Below, piece after piece: positions 47,316 to 56,039 of a stretch of 64,000 bases of DNA. Positions within the stretch are counted from its first letter, which is position 1. Every line of letters begins with the position of its first letter. The stretch comes from Ancylobacter novellus DSM 506 (lineage in GTDB: Bacteria; Pseudomonadota; Alphaproteobacteria; Rhizobiales; Xanthobacteraceae), in the NCBI RefSeq assembly GCF_000092925.1, contig NC_014217.1, positions 2,542,001 to 2,606,000 of the forward strand, in the 5' to 3' direction. The position numbers and the translations under genes are program-made. Below the pieces are notes generated by a model, which had not been told where the DNA came from, made no database searches, and saw only the letters and a program-made list of their open reading frames with translations.

Positions 47316-48176
47316 ATGCGCATGAAGTCGACGCGCACCCTTGCCATGCGCACCTTTGCCACGCGCACGCCCCTGCGGCTCGCCCCTGTCCTCGCCGGCG
47401 CCGCCCTTCTCGCCGGCCTCGTCGCGACCGAGCCCGCCGCCGCCCAGTCGGCCGATTCCGATCCGTGGCACGGCATCAAGGTACTGGTGACGCCGCCCGA
47501 CGAGAGCGCGGCCTATGACGAGGCCCAGCCGCCGGCCGCCGGTGCCCCGGCGGAGCCGCCGGCTGCCTCGACCGACGTCGGCGCCGACGACGGCTCCGAG
47601 CCGTCGCTGTGGACCTCGCTCGACCTCGGCCTCGGCGGCGCGGCCCCGGAGCCCGAGCCGGAGGCGAAGAAGGACGCGCCGCCGGCCTGGCTCCTCCCCG
47701 GCCCGGCGCCGAAGGTGAAGCAAGGCAAGCTGCCGACCGAGCTCGAAGTGAAGCAGGGCTATACCAGCCTGTCGGTCACCTCCAGCGCCAGCACCACCGC
47801 CCCCGTCTCCAGCGCGCTGGAGCGCGATCCCGGCAGCGGATCGGGCGAGCTCAAGGGCCGCGTCGGCGTCGGGCAGGACAACCTCACCGTCTACGGCACC
47901 GGCACGGTCGGCGCCTCGGCGAGCGGCACCACGCCCTCGCTCTATGACAGCATGGCGGTCGGCAGCACCTATTCCGTGCCGCTGGCCCCGCTCGGCATGG
48001 GCGACGAGAAGTTCGGCGCCAGCGTCGAGGTCAACAACAGCCAGCAGCTCACCACCGGCGTCGAGCTGCGCGCGCCCGCCGGCTCCTATGAGCGCTTCAT
48101 CTCGGTGCAGCGTCAGGTGAGCCCGGACTCCGACCCGAGCGGCGTGGTCAAGGCCGGGGTGCTCGGCAAGTTCTGA
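47316..48176 (+). CDS. Exported hypothetical protein, possible small outer membrane barrel
   Basis: A 286-residue protein with a long signal sequence (hydrophobic APVLAGAALLAGLVA, cleaved near AAAQS). The first half of the mature part is rich in Ala, Pro and Glu with no fixed structure. The second half has short alternating strands (GELKGRVGVGQDNLTVYGTG, KFGASVEVNNSQQLTTGVEL) and ends in GKF. A terminal Phe and alternating strands fit a small beta-barrel, but the assignment is weak. It converges with the autotransporter gene 10 bases away. Confidence 0.65.
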   Translation: MRMKSTRTLAMRTFATRTPLRLAPVLAGAALLAGLVATEPAAAQSADSDPWHGIKVLVTPPDESAAYDEAQPPAAGAPAEPPAASTDVGADDGSEPSLWTSLDLGLGGAAPEPEPEAKKDAPPAWLLPGPAPKVKQGKLPTELEVKQGYTSLSVTSSASTTAPVSSALERDPGSGSGELKGRVGVGQDNLTVYGTGTVGASASGTTPSLYDSMAVGSTYSVPLAPLGMGDEKFGASVEVNNSQQLTTGVELRAPAGSYERFISVQRQVSPDSDPSGVVKAGVLGKF

Positions 48177-48186
48177 AGCTTATCCC

Positions 48187-51123
48187 TCAGAAGCGCCACC
48201 TCAGATTCGCCTGCACGGCGTTCACCGTCACCTCGTCGGCGAGCTGGCCGACATAGGACAGCCCGATCCGCGCCTGCTCGCTGATGCGCAGGTCGGCGCC
48301 GACCTCGACGAGGGCGGTGTTCTCGGCGAGCGGCACGCCGGCCACCGTGAAGTTCGCGCCGGGGACGCTGAGGAAGGACATCCGCGCCTCCGGGGTGATG
48401 TCGCCGAAGGCATATTGCCAGGCGACCGAGGCGTGCGGCTCCAGCGCCATGCCGCTAGAGAGCTCCATCGCGGTCGCCACCCGCAGGCCGAGCGTGGAAT
48501 AGCCGACGCCCATCGAGCTGGACGCGCCGGCGAGGCCGGCGGAGGCGCCGGTCTCGGTGAAGCCGTCCGTATCGACATGGACATAGGCGAGGCCGGCGAA
48601 GGGCTCGAACGCGACCTGCCGGAGCGCGAAGCCGTAGCCGACCTCGGCGAAGACCTGCGCGGTGCCGCCGTCATAGTCGGCGTTCGCCTGCTCGGCATAG
48701 CCGCGATAGGCGATGGAGCGCGAGGCATCGATCCAGTTGAAGGCGTAGGTGGCGCCGAGGCGCAGGTTCCAAGGCCCGGCGCTGGTGCCGGCATAGAGCG
48801 CCAGCAGCAGGCTGTTCACTTCGGACGAACTCGCGAGATCGTCGACATCGGTGCTGGAATAGGAATAGCCGACCGCCGCGCCGAGCCGCCAGTTGTCGAG
48901 CTTCGCATCGGCGCCGGAGATGATGCCGCCGATATCCGAGTCGACGTCGGCCGCGTTGGCGCCGCCATCGTAATTGCTCCAGCCGCCGAAGGCCTGCGCC
49001 CAGACGGTGCCGTCGAAGGTCGGCTCGGCGGCGGGCGGCGCCTTGGTCGGGAACGGCACGTTGGAGGCGGTCGGCGCCGCATAGGCGAGCGCCGGGCCGC
49101 CATAGGCGAGGCCCGCCATCGGGCCCGACTGCCCGGCATAGGCGCCCTGGCGCAGGCGCCCCAGCACCGCCTGCCGGCTGTAGAGGCTGTCGCCGATCAG
49201 CACCGTCTGCTCGCTGGCATAGGCCGCGCCCGACAGCGCATCGAGCGCGCCGGGCAGCTCCGCCGCGGTCAGGCCGTAGAGCGGGGCCAGCGCGCCGGGC
49301 AGGCTGGTCAGCAGGCCGTTCGTCGTGGTGTTGATGATGCCGTCGATGGCGGCGCCGACCGCGCGCTGGTTCGGCGTGTTGCCCGCCATGCCGGCGAGGT
49401 CGGCGGCGACGTTCAGCGTCACATTGGTCGGGTTGTAGTCGAGGCTCGCGTCGAAGAGCGCGGGCAGCCCGGGCGTGAGGAAGTCGTCGAAGGTGCCGGT
49501 AATGCCCTGCGTCGCCGCGATCAGCGTGGTGCTCGGCGCGAAGCTCGTGGTCAGGAAGGTGGTCTGCAGCGTGCCGGCGAGCCGCATCGTGCCGGTTACC
49601 TCCAGCAGGTCGGGCCCGGTATCGGTGATGCGCGGGGCGTAGGTGCCGGCCGCCGTCTGCACGAAGGTGGCGCTGATCAGGCTGGTGATCGACGGCCCGG
49701 TGCCGCTCACGCCGAGCCAGCCGCTGTTCTCGAAGCGCTTGCCCGGCCCCGCCGTCGCCGCCAGCCGGCCGTCGATGACGCCCATGTTCACGATCACCGT
49801 GCCGTAGCTGTCGGGCCCGGTGCGCAGGGCGTCGGCCTCCACCGTGGTCTGCAGGGTGCCGTAGTTGAGGAAGGTGCCGTAGAGGCCGTGCAGCTCCACG
49901 GCCGCGCCGGCGATGCCGGTGGCGGTGATGGTGCCGCTATTGGTCAGCACGCCATAGGTCTCGCCGCGCATGCCGATGCCGCCATTGCCGGTGACCTGCA
50001 CGGTGCCGCTGTTGATGATGTCGTCGCCCTTGCGGCCGGAAAGCGCCGCGGCGTTGTCGCCGGCGAAGGTCAGCGCGCCGGTGTTGCGGATCGGATTGTA
50101 GATGCCGGGAATGGTGGCGAGGAAGCCGTGAATGCCGGTGGCGTCGACATAGATGCCGACGACGTTGTCACCATAGGCGGAATTGGACGACACGACGGCG
50201 CCGGGAATGTCGATCTCGTACCAGGTCGCGATGCCCAGCGCGTCGACATGCATCACCGCCGGATGCACCACGCCGTCCGCCGTCACCCAGTTGGCGACGA
50301 GGTTGTACTCGCCGGACCGCCCTGCCCCGGTGATGCCCTCGAAATGGGTCGCGACGGCGCCGGGGTGGTCATAGGTCTCGTAGGTGCCGGTGGTCTGGTC
50401 GTAGATGTAGCCGTGCTCGGCATGGATGCCGCCGCCGACCATCACCTCGCCGTAGCCGCCGGCGATCTTGTCGCCATAGATGCCGTAGGCCGTGGTGCTG
50501 ACGGCGCCGGGGATGTTGTTGGTCGTGAAGGTGCCGGTGTCGATGTTGTAGATGAAGGCGTTGCCGGTCGCGAGCCGTGTGTCGTAGTCGCCGACCACCT
50601 GGTTGCCGAAGGTGCTGTGCGCGATGGTGAAGAGCGTGTCGGCGCCCGGATAGACCAGGGTCTTGATCTGCTGCCCCGGCGCGGCGGCGCCGTCATAGAG
50701 ATAGCTGAGATCATAGGGCGCCGAGGTCGACGTCTGGTAGCTGCCGACGACGCGCAGGATGCCGTCCGGGTTGCCGAAATTCGGCCCATAGGGCGAGGAG
50801 CCGATGGCGCCGGGGAAGTTCGCCCCGTTGTCCGTGGCTTGCGGCATCGGCAGCCACGTCTTCGTGGTCATGTTGTAGTAGAGGCCGCCCGTCTCGGCGG
50901 TGCCCGGTATGATGTAGTTGCCGACGATGTTGTCGCCGCGAATGCCGGTGAGGAACGTGTCGTGGTCACCGAAATCCAGCGTCTCGTAGGTGGTCGGCGA
51001 CGGCGGCGACGGCAGAGGCGTGGCTTGCGCCATTGGCGTAAGGCCACCGACACCGAGACCGACCACGACGAAGCTATACGCGCGCGTCCGCGACGCGCCG
51101 TGTGAAAACGACCGAATCTTCAT
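48187..51123 (-). CDS. Autotransporter with HAF-like repeats and beta-helix passenger
   Basis: Type V secreted protein, 978 residues. An N-terminal signal is followed by about six irregular units of 45-60 residues built on a GITGxxVVG/YD-type pattern (for example GIYGDKIAGGYGE and TFGNQVVGDYD). These resemble HAF repeats, which may form a propeller. A beta-helix-like stretch follows (about 345-560; INSGTVQVTGNGG, LTNSGTITATG). The C-terminal autotransporter barrel (about 700-978) ends in LRWRF with the obligatory terminal Phe. The passenger has no obvious enzymatic motif, so adhesion is a reasonable guess. The gene stands alone. Confidence 0.88.
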   Translation of the reverse strand: MKIRSFSHGASRTRAYSFVVVGLGVGGLTPMAQATPLPSPPSPTTYETLDFGDHDTFLTGIRGDNIVGNYIIPGTAETGGLYYNMTTKTWLPMPQATDNGANFPGAIGSSPYGPNFGNPDGILRVVGSYQTSTSAPYDLSYLYDGAAAPGQQIKTLVYPGADTLFTIAHSTFGNQVVGDYDTRLATGNAFIYNIDTGTFTTNNIPGAVSTTAYGIYGDKIAGGYGEVMVGGGIHAEHGYIYDQTTGTYETYDHPGAVATHFEGITGAGRSGEYNLVANWVTADGVVHPAVMHVDALGIATWYEIDIPGAVVSSNSAYGDNVVGIYVDATGIHGFLATIPGIYNPIRNTGALTFAGDNAAALSGRKGDDIINSGTVQVTGNGGIGMRGETYGVLTNSGTITATGIAGAAVELHGLYGTFLNYGTLQTTVEADALRTGPDSYGTVIVNMGVIDGRLAATAGPGKRFENSGWLGVSGTGPSITSLISATFVQTAAGTYAPRITDTGPDLLEVTGTMRLAGTLQTTFLTTSFAPSTTLIAATQGITGTFDDFLTPGLPALFDASLDYNPTNVTLNVAADLAGMAGNTPNQRAVGAAIDGIINTTTNGLLTSLPGALAPLYGLTAAELPGALDALSGAAYASEQTVLIGDSLYSRQAVLGRLRQGAYAGQSGPMAGLAYGGPALAYAAPTASNVPFPTKAPPAAEPTFDGTVWAQAFGGWSNYDGGANAADVDSDIGGIISGADAKLDNWRLGAAVGYSYSSTDVDDLASSSEVNSLLLALYAGTSAGPWNLRLGATYAFNWIDASRSIAYRGYAEQANADYDGGTAQVFAEVGYGFALRQVAFEPFAGLAYVHVDTDGFTETGASAGLAGASSSMGVGYSTLGLRVATAMELSSGMALEPHASVAWQYAFGDITPEARMSFLSVPGANFTVAGVPLAENTALVEVGADLRISEQARIGLSYVGQLADEVTVNAVQANLRWRF

Positions 51124-51421
51124 GTACTGCTGCGCCCGTCCCCGAATTGCCTGAATCTATCCGTCGCCGGGAACGTTGGCGATGGCGTTTATTGGTCGCG
51201 TTTTTGAGAGCGCCGTCCTGGTGTCCGGGTGCCACCGGCCATGGGATGGCGGCATGGCTGTCACGACTCAGCCGTTGCCCTTCAAGGGTTTTGCTGCTAT
51301 GAGCGCGCCCGGCCGCGGCCTTTCCGCACCCCTGGAGGCGCGCCGCAGCCGAAACCAGACCAGCCTGGAGGAACGGGCCGCGTGAGCGGCCTTCTCCATT
51401 TGCAACAGTTGAGGATAAGCC

Positions 51422-52060
51422 ATGACCGCCATCAAGGAACTGAAGGCGACGGCGCGCGCGAAGGTCGGCAAGGGGGCCGCTCGTGCAGAACGCCGCGCCG
51501 GACGCGTACCCGCCGTGATCTACGGCGACGGCAAAGCCCCCGTCGGCATCACGCTCGACCACGTCGAGATCAACAAGATCATCTATGCCGGCCACTTCCT
51601 GACGACGCTGTTCAACGTCGACGTGGACGGCCAGAAGCACCGCGTGATCCCGCGCGACTACCAGCTCGACCCGGTGAAGGATTTCCCGCTGCATGTCGAC
51701 TTCCTGCGCGTGGCGGTCGGCGCCACCCTCACGGTCGACGTGCCCGTGCACTTCCTCAACCAGGAGACCGCGCCCGCGCTCAAGCAGGGCGGCACGCTGA
51801 ACATCGTCAGCCACGCCGTCTCGCTGAACGTGCCGGCTGAGGCCATTCCCGAGGCCATCGAGGTCGACCTGACCAAGTACGGCTTCGGCGACTCGATCCA
51901 CCTCTCGGCGATCAAGCTGCCGGCGGGCGTGACCTGGGCCGGCCATGGCGACGACACGCTGGCCACCATCACCGCCCCGTCGGGCCTGAAGGAGGCCGAG
52001 GCCGAGGAAGCCGCGGCTGCGGCCGCCGCCGCTGCGGCGCCGGAAGCGCCGAAGGCCTGA
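51422..52060 (+). CDS. rplY: Ribosomal protein L25 (Ctc-type)
   Basis: Large-subunit protein that binds 5S rRNA, 212 residues, of the longer general stress (CTC/TL5) form. The L25 domain covers about 1-95 ([33 protein letters not shown]), followed by the C-terminal TL5 domain and an Ala-rich acidic tail ([19 protein letters not shown]). GGATAAGCC precedes the ATG. The pth gene follows after a strong terminator; the rplY-pth-ychF order is common in alphaproteobacteria. Confidence 0.95.
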   Translation: MTAIKELKATARAKVGKGAARAERRAGRVPAVIYGDGKAPVGITLDHVEINKIIYAGHFLTTLFNVDVDGQKHRVIPRDYQLDPVKDFPLHVDFLRVAVGATLTVDVPVHFLNQETAPALKQGGTLNIVSHAVSLNVPAEAIPEAIEVDLTKYGFGDSIHLSAIKLPAGVTWAGHGDDTLATITAPSGLKEAEAEEAAAAAAAAAAPEAPKA

Positions 52061-52097
52061 CGCGGTCGCCGGGCTGCCGGCCGATCCTGCGATTTTC

Positions 52098-52132
52098 GAG
52101 AGCCGGAAGCCCGCTTCCGGCTCTCATCGTTT
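52098..52132 (+). terminator. Terminator between rplY and pth
   Basis: GAGAGCCGGAAG, loop CCCG, CTTCCGGCTCTC: a perfect 12-bp stem followed by ATCGTTT. Confidence 0.85.
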
Positions 52133-52170
52133 CAGCCCTCCACCGGGGCTTTCTCCCACGGAGAATTGCG

Positions 52171-52782
52171 GTGCTGCTCTTCGTCGGGCTCGGCAATCCC
52201 GGGTCGAAATATGCCGGAAACCGGCACAATATCGGCTTCATGGCGGTGGACGCGATCGCCCGCCGGCAGCGCTTCTCGCCCTGGCGCCGGCGCTTCCAGG
52301 GCGCCGCCTGCGAAGGCGAGATCGACGGCGTGAAGGTGCTGTGCCTGCTGCCCGAGACCTACATGAACGAGAGCGGCCGCGCCGTCGCCGAGGCGCAGCG
52401 CTTCTACAAGATCGAGCTGAAGGACATCCTCGTCTTCCATGACGAGCTCGACCTGCCGCCGGCGAAGGTGCGGGTGAAGATCGGCGGCGGCAATGCCGGC
52501 CATAACGGCCTGCGCTCCATCACCGCCCATTGCGGCAACGACTATCCGCGCATCCGCCTCGGCATCGGCCACCCCGGCGACAAGGCGCTGGTGCACAACT
52601 ACGTGCTCAGCGACTTCGCCAAGGCCGAGCGCGGCTGGGTGGAGGCGGTATGCGACGGCTGCGCCGACTTCGCCGGCCTGCTCGCCACCCAGCGGCTCGA
52701 CGAATTCCAGAACCGCATGCACCTGTTCCTGGACGCGCAGGGCTTCGGAACGCCGGCGAAGGCCGGCGCGAAGCCCGGCTGA
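52171..52782 (+). CDS. pth: Peptidyl-tRNA hydrolase
   Basis: Cytoplasmic enzyme releasing peptides from peptidyl-tRNA, 203 residues. The catalytic residues are recognisable: Asn 9 in [11 protein letters not shown], His 19 in [11 protein letters not shown], and the Asp in [26 protein letters not shown] and [10 protein letters not shown] are conserved. The GTG start at 52171 follows GGAGA. ychF begins 78 bases downstream; the two genes are often paired. Confidence 0.95.
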   Translation: MLLFVGLGNPGSKYAGNRHNIGFMAVDAIARRQRFSPWRRRFQGAACEGEIDGVKVLCLLPETYMNESGRAVAEAQRFYKIELKDILVFHDELDLPPAKVRVKIGGGNAGHNGLRSITAHCGNDYPRIRLGIGHPGDKALVHNYVLSDFAKAERGWVEAVCDGCADFAGLLATQRLDEFQNRMHLFLDAQGFGTPAKAGAKPG

Positions 52783-52860
52783 TCCCGATCCGCTTGCACT
52801 CACCCGCCGTCTTGCCTAACCACGGCGGCAACAATTCTCAGGAAGACCGAGCTTCTCACC

Positions 52861-53958
52861 ATGGGCTTCAAATGCGGCATCGTCGGCCTGCCGAACGTCG
52901 GCAAGTCGACCCTCTTCAACGCGCTGACGCAGACCGCGGCGGCGCAGGCGGCGAACTACCCGTTCTGCACCATCGAGCCCAATGTCGGCGACGTGGCGGT
53001 GCCTGACGCACGGCTGGAGACGCTGGCGAAGATCGCCGGCTCGGGCCAGATCATCCCCACCCGCCTCACCTTCGTCGACATCGCCGGCCTGGTGCGCGGC
53101 GCCTCCAAGGGCGAGGGCCTCGGCAACCAGTTCCTCGCCAACATCCGCGAATGCGACGCCATCGCCCATGTGGTGCGCTGCTTCGAGGACCCGGACGTCA
53201 CCCATGTCGAGGGCAAGCTGGCGCCGATCAGCGACATCGAGACCATCGAGACCGAGCTGATGCTCGCCGACCTCGAAAGCCTGGAGAAGCGCGTCGGCAC
53301 GCTGGAGAAGAAGGCCAAGGGCGGCGACAAGGAGTCGAAGGAGGCGGTCGACCTCATCAACCGCGCCCTCGTCCTGCTGCGCGAGGGCAAGCCCGCCCGC
53401 CTCGTCGAGGTGAAGCCGGAGGAGGAGAAGGCGTTCCGCATGCTCGGCCTGCTCTCCTCCAAGCCGGTGCTCTATGTCTGCAACGTCGAGGAAGCCTCGG
53501 CCAAGGACGGCAATGCCCTCTCCGCCGAGGTCTTTGCCCGCGCGAAGGAGGAAGGCGCCAAGGCCGTCGTCGTCTCGGCCAAGATCGAGAGCGAGATTGC
53601 CGTGCTGCCCGCCGAGGAGCAGAAGGACTATCTGGAGGCCATCGACCTCGAGGAGCCCGGCCTGAACCGCATCATCCGCACCGGCTACGAGCTGCTGAAG
53701 CTGGTGACCTATTTCACGGTCGGCCCCAAGGAAGCCCGCGCGTGGACCATCACCGCCGGCACCAAGGCTCCGGCGGCGGCGGGCGTCATCCATTCCGACT
53801 TCGAGAAGGGCTTCATCCGCGCCGAAACCATCGCCTATGACGACTACGTCAAGGGCAATGGCGAGGCCGGCGCGCGCGATGCCGGCAGGCTGCGGCTGGA
53901 AGGCAAGGACTACGTCGTCGCCGACGGCGACGTGCTCCACTTCCGCTTCGCCAACTGA
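52861..53958 (+). CDS. ychF: Redox-regulated ATPase YchF
   Basis: Obg-related NTPase that prefers ATP, 365 residues. The P-loop GLPNVGKSTLFNAL is at 8-21 and the G3 region TFVDIAGLVRGASKGEGLG at about 70-88. The altered G4 reads NVEE in place of NKxD, typical of YchF and OLA1. A coiled-coil insert lies near 130-200 and the TGS domain at the C terminus. It is involved in translation and stress responses. Two MaoC genes follow after 108 bases. Confidence 0.96.
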   Translation: MGFKCGIVGLPNVGKSTLFNALTQTAAAQAANYPFCTIEPNVGDVAVPDARLETLAKIAGSGQIIPTRLTFVDIAGLVRGASKGEGLGNQFLANIRECDAIAHVVRCFEDPDVTHVEGKLAPISDIETIETELMLADLESLEKRVGTLEKKAKGGDKESKEAVDLINRALVLLREGKPARLVEVKPEEEKAFRMLGLLSSKPVLYVCNVEEASAKDGNALSAEVFARAKEEGAKAVVVSAKIESEIAVLPAEEQKDYLEAIDLEEPGLNRIIRTGYELLKLVTYFTVGPKEARAWTITAGTKAPAAAGVIHSDFEKGFIRAETIAYDDYVKGNGEAGARDAGRLRLEGKDYVVADGDVLHFRFAN

Positions 53959-54066
53959 CCGGCAACCGACGGTCTCTTGACCGCCGGAACATCGTCGCTT
54001 GTGATCTGTTGCGGTAGCGGAGCGGGTCTGGCGGCAGGATGCCGTCGCAGGACGGGGCGTTGACGC

Positions 54067-54525
54067 ATGCTGTACTGGGAAGACTTCCACGAGGGCCACG
54101 TCGCCACCTGCGGGCGCTATGTGGTCGGGCGTGAGGAGATCATCGCCTTCGCGCGGGAATACGATCCCTCGCCGATCCATCTCGACGATGCCGCTGCCGA
54201 GGCGACGCGGCTCGGCGGCCTCTCGGCCTCGGGTTGGCACCTGTGCTGCATCTTCATGCGGCTGACCGCCGACGGCATGCTGAACAACAGCGACTGCCTC
54301 GGCTCGCCCGGCATAGATGAGGTGCGCTTCCTCAAGCCCGTGCATCCCGGCACCGTGCTCAGCCTGCGCCGCGAGGTGCTGGAGACGCGCTCCTCCAAGA
54401 GCAAGCCGGAGATGGGGCTGGTGAAGTTCCGCTTCGAGCTGATAGACGCCGGCGCCAACGTCATGGTCGACCTCGTCGGCACGGTGATGTTCGGCCGGCG
54501 CAATCCCGGCTTCCGGCTGATCTGA
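54067..54525 (+). CDS. MaoC-like dehydratase
   Basis: Single hot-dog domain protein of the MaoC/(R)-hydratase type, 152 residues. The hydratase motif is YDPSPIHLDD (about 32-41), with catalytic Asp and His, followed by GGLSASGWHLCCI. It may hydrate enoyl-CoA or act on a related acyl substrate. A second MaoC gene starts seven bases after its stop and is clearly related, so the two could form a heterodimeric enzyme. Confidence 0.88.
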   Translation: MLYWEDFHEGHVATCGRYVVGREEIIAFAREYDPSPIHLDDAAAEATRLGGLSASGWHLCCIFMRLTADGMLNNSDCLGSPGIDEVRFLKPVHPGTVLSLRREVLETRSSKSKPEMGLVKFRFELIDAGANVMVDLVGTVMFGRRNPGFRLI

Positions 54526-54532
54526 GGGCGCC

Positions 54533-55009
54533 ATGCGGTTCTTCGAAGACATCGAGATCGGCGAGAAGACGCGCCTCGGAACCTATACCTTCACCGAGGC
54601 CGAGATCGTCGCCTTCGCCCGCGCCTGGGACCCGCAGCCCTTCCATCTCGACGCGGCGGCGGGCGCGCGCACGCATTTCGGCGGCCTCGTCGCCTCGGGC
54701 TGGCAGACCGCCGCCATCTCCTCGAAGCTGCGCGCCGAGGCCTGCCTGCGGCTGCACGAGGCTCTCCAGCGCGAGGGTCGCAAGGTGCCGCGCATCGGCC
54801 CCTCCCCCGGCTTCAAGGATTTGCACTGGCTGCTGCCGATCCGCGCCGGCGACACGCTGACCTTCGAGAGCGAGGTGACGGCGAAGAATGCGAGCGCCAC
54901 GCGCCCGGAATGGGGCCTCGTCTTCACCCACGAGACCGGCACCGACCAGCTCGGCCGCCTCGCCTTCGAGTTCACCAACTGCGTCTTCGTGGAGCGGCTG
55001 GAGGCGTGA
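54533..55009 (+). CDS. MaoC-like dehydratase, paralogue
   Basis: Second MaoC-family protein, 158 residues. WDPQPFHLDAAAG carries the Asp/His pair, GGLVASGWQTAAI matches the other copy, and FKDLHWLLPIRAGDTL precedes the hot-dog strands. Sequence identity between the two is moderate, so the duplication is not recent. With separate but adjacent genes and shared active-site motifs, a mixed complex is possible. The substrate is unknown. Confidence 0.88.
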   Translation: MRFFEDIEIGEKTRLGTYTFTEAEIVAFARAWDPQPFHLDAAAGARTHFGGLVASGWQTAAISSKLRAEACLRLHEALQREGRKVPRIGPSPGFKDLHWLLPIRAGDTLTFESEVTAKNASATRPEWGLVFTHETGTDQLGRLAFEFTNCVFVERLEA

Positions 55010-55024
55010 GGCCCTAGGAGAGGC

Positions 55025-55094
55025 CGTCATCCCGGGATGACGGCTATCGGTATCGTCATCCCGGCCGCAGGCGAAGCCGGAGAGCCGGGATCGC
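55025..55094. repeat. Family A fragment with a perfect 18-bp palindrome
   Basis: CGTCATCCCGGGATGACG is a perfect palindrome at 55025-55042; a second CGTCATCCCGG unit follows with GCCGGAGAGCCGGGATC. It lies between maoC and the petC terminator. Confidence 0.82.
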
Positions 55095-55123
55095 GCCCGG
55101 CCCGCTGCTACCCCACAAAACAA

Positions 55124-55145
55124 AAGGGCCCCTTCCGGGGCCCTT
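55124..55145 (-). terminator. Terminator of the pet operon
   Basis: AAGGGCCCC, loop TTCC, GGGGCCCTT, with an A-run on the left that becomes the U-run for minus-strand transcription. It lies 29 bases after the petC stop. Confidence 0.85.
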
Positions 55146-55174
55146 CGCATATCGTCGGTCGAGAAGCGCGCGGC

Positions 55175-56029
55175 TCAGTGCTCGACGCTCTTCCACACCT
55201 TCTTCTTGGTGAAGTAGAGCAGCCCGGCGAAGACGATCAGGAAGATCATCACCTGGAAGCCGAGGCGCTTGCGCGCTTCGAGGTGCGGCTCGGCGAGCCA
55301 CATCATGAAGGCGACCACGTCGCGCGAGTACTGGTCGACCGTCTGCGGCGTGCCGTCGGTGTAGGTCACCTGGTCGGCCGACAGCGGCGGCGGCATCTTG
55401 ATGGCATGGCCGGGGAAGTACTCGTTGAAATGCGCCCCTTCCGGCAGGCTGAAACCCTCCGGCGGCGTCTCCTTGTAGCCGTTCAGCAGGGCGTGGATGT
55501 AGTCCGGCCCCTGCTCCTGGTACTGGGTGACGACGTCGACCAGGAAGCCCGGGAAGCCCACCTCATAGGTGCGCGCCTTGGCCAGCGTCGAGAAGTCCGG
55601 CGGGAAGGCGCCGCCATTGGAGGCGCGGGCCGCCTGCTCGTTCGGGAACGGCGAGGGCCAGCGGTCCGACAGACGGCCGGGACGCTCGAACATGTCGCCG
55701 GCGTCGTTCGGCCCGTCCTGGATCTGGTAGCTCTCCGCCACCGCCTTGGCCTGCGCCTCGCTGAACTGCGGGCCGCCCGGCTGGGCGAGGTTGCGGAAGG
55801 CGAACAGATGCGCGGAGTGGCAGGAGGCGCAGACCTCCTTGAACACCTGGAAGCCGCGCTGCAGCTGGGCCCGGTCGAAATGACCGAACGGGCCGGCGAA
55901 GCTCCAGTCCTCGCGGTGCGGCTTGGGCGCGCCCTCGGCGGCCAGCGCCGGGGCGGCGAGGCCGATCGCCAGCGCGGCCGCGACGACCGGGCGGAGGAAG
56001 GCGGAACGGAAGGTCATGGTGGTTTTCAT
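55175..56029 (-). CDS. petC: Cytochrome c1 of the bc1 complex
   Basis: Membrane-anchored c-type cytochrome of the ubiquinol-cytochrome c reductase, 284 residues. A signal peptide (VVAAALAIGLAAPALA) precedes the heme-binding CASCH (67-71); the axial Met is probably in HAIKMPPPLS near 212. A C-terminal helix (FQVMIFLIVFAGLLYFT) anchors it, with the head in the periplasm. petC is last in the petA-petB-petC operon, 10 bases after petB. Confidence 0.96.
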   Translation of the reverse strand: MKTTMTFRSAFLRPVVAAALAIGLAAPALAAEGAPKPHREDWSFAGPFGHFDRAQLQRGFQVFKEVCASCHSAHLFAFRNLAQPGGPQFSEAQAKAVAESYQIQDGPNDAGDMFERPGRLSDRWPSPFPNEQAARASNGGAFPPDFSTLAKARTYEVGFPGFLVDVVTQYQEQGPDYIHALLNGYKETPPEGFSLPEGAHFNEYFPGHAIKMPPPLSADQVTYTDGTPQTVDQYSRDVVAFMMWLAEPHLEARKRLGFQVMIFLIVFAGLLYFTKKKVWKSVEH

Positions 56030-56039
56030 GGTGTTCCGC

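Noticed and set aside
48415..51105. Long plus-strand reading frame opposite the autotransporter gene
   Set aside because: Arg/Ala/Gly/Val/Asp-rich shadow with no motif, while the minus strand has a signal peptide, barrel and terminal Phe.
51124..51421. Possible small gene upstream of rplY (frame 51102-51302)
   Set aside because: It overlaps the autotransporter start on the other strand, has no clear ribosome site and has Arg/Trp/Leu-rich random-looking composition.
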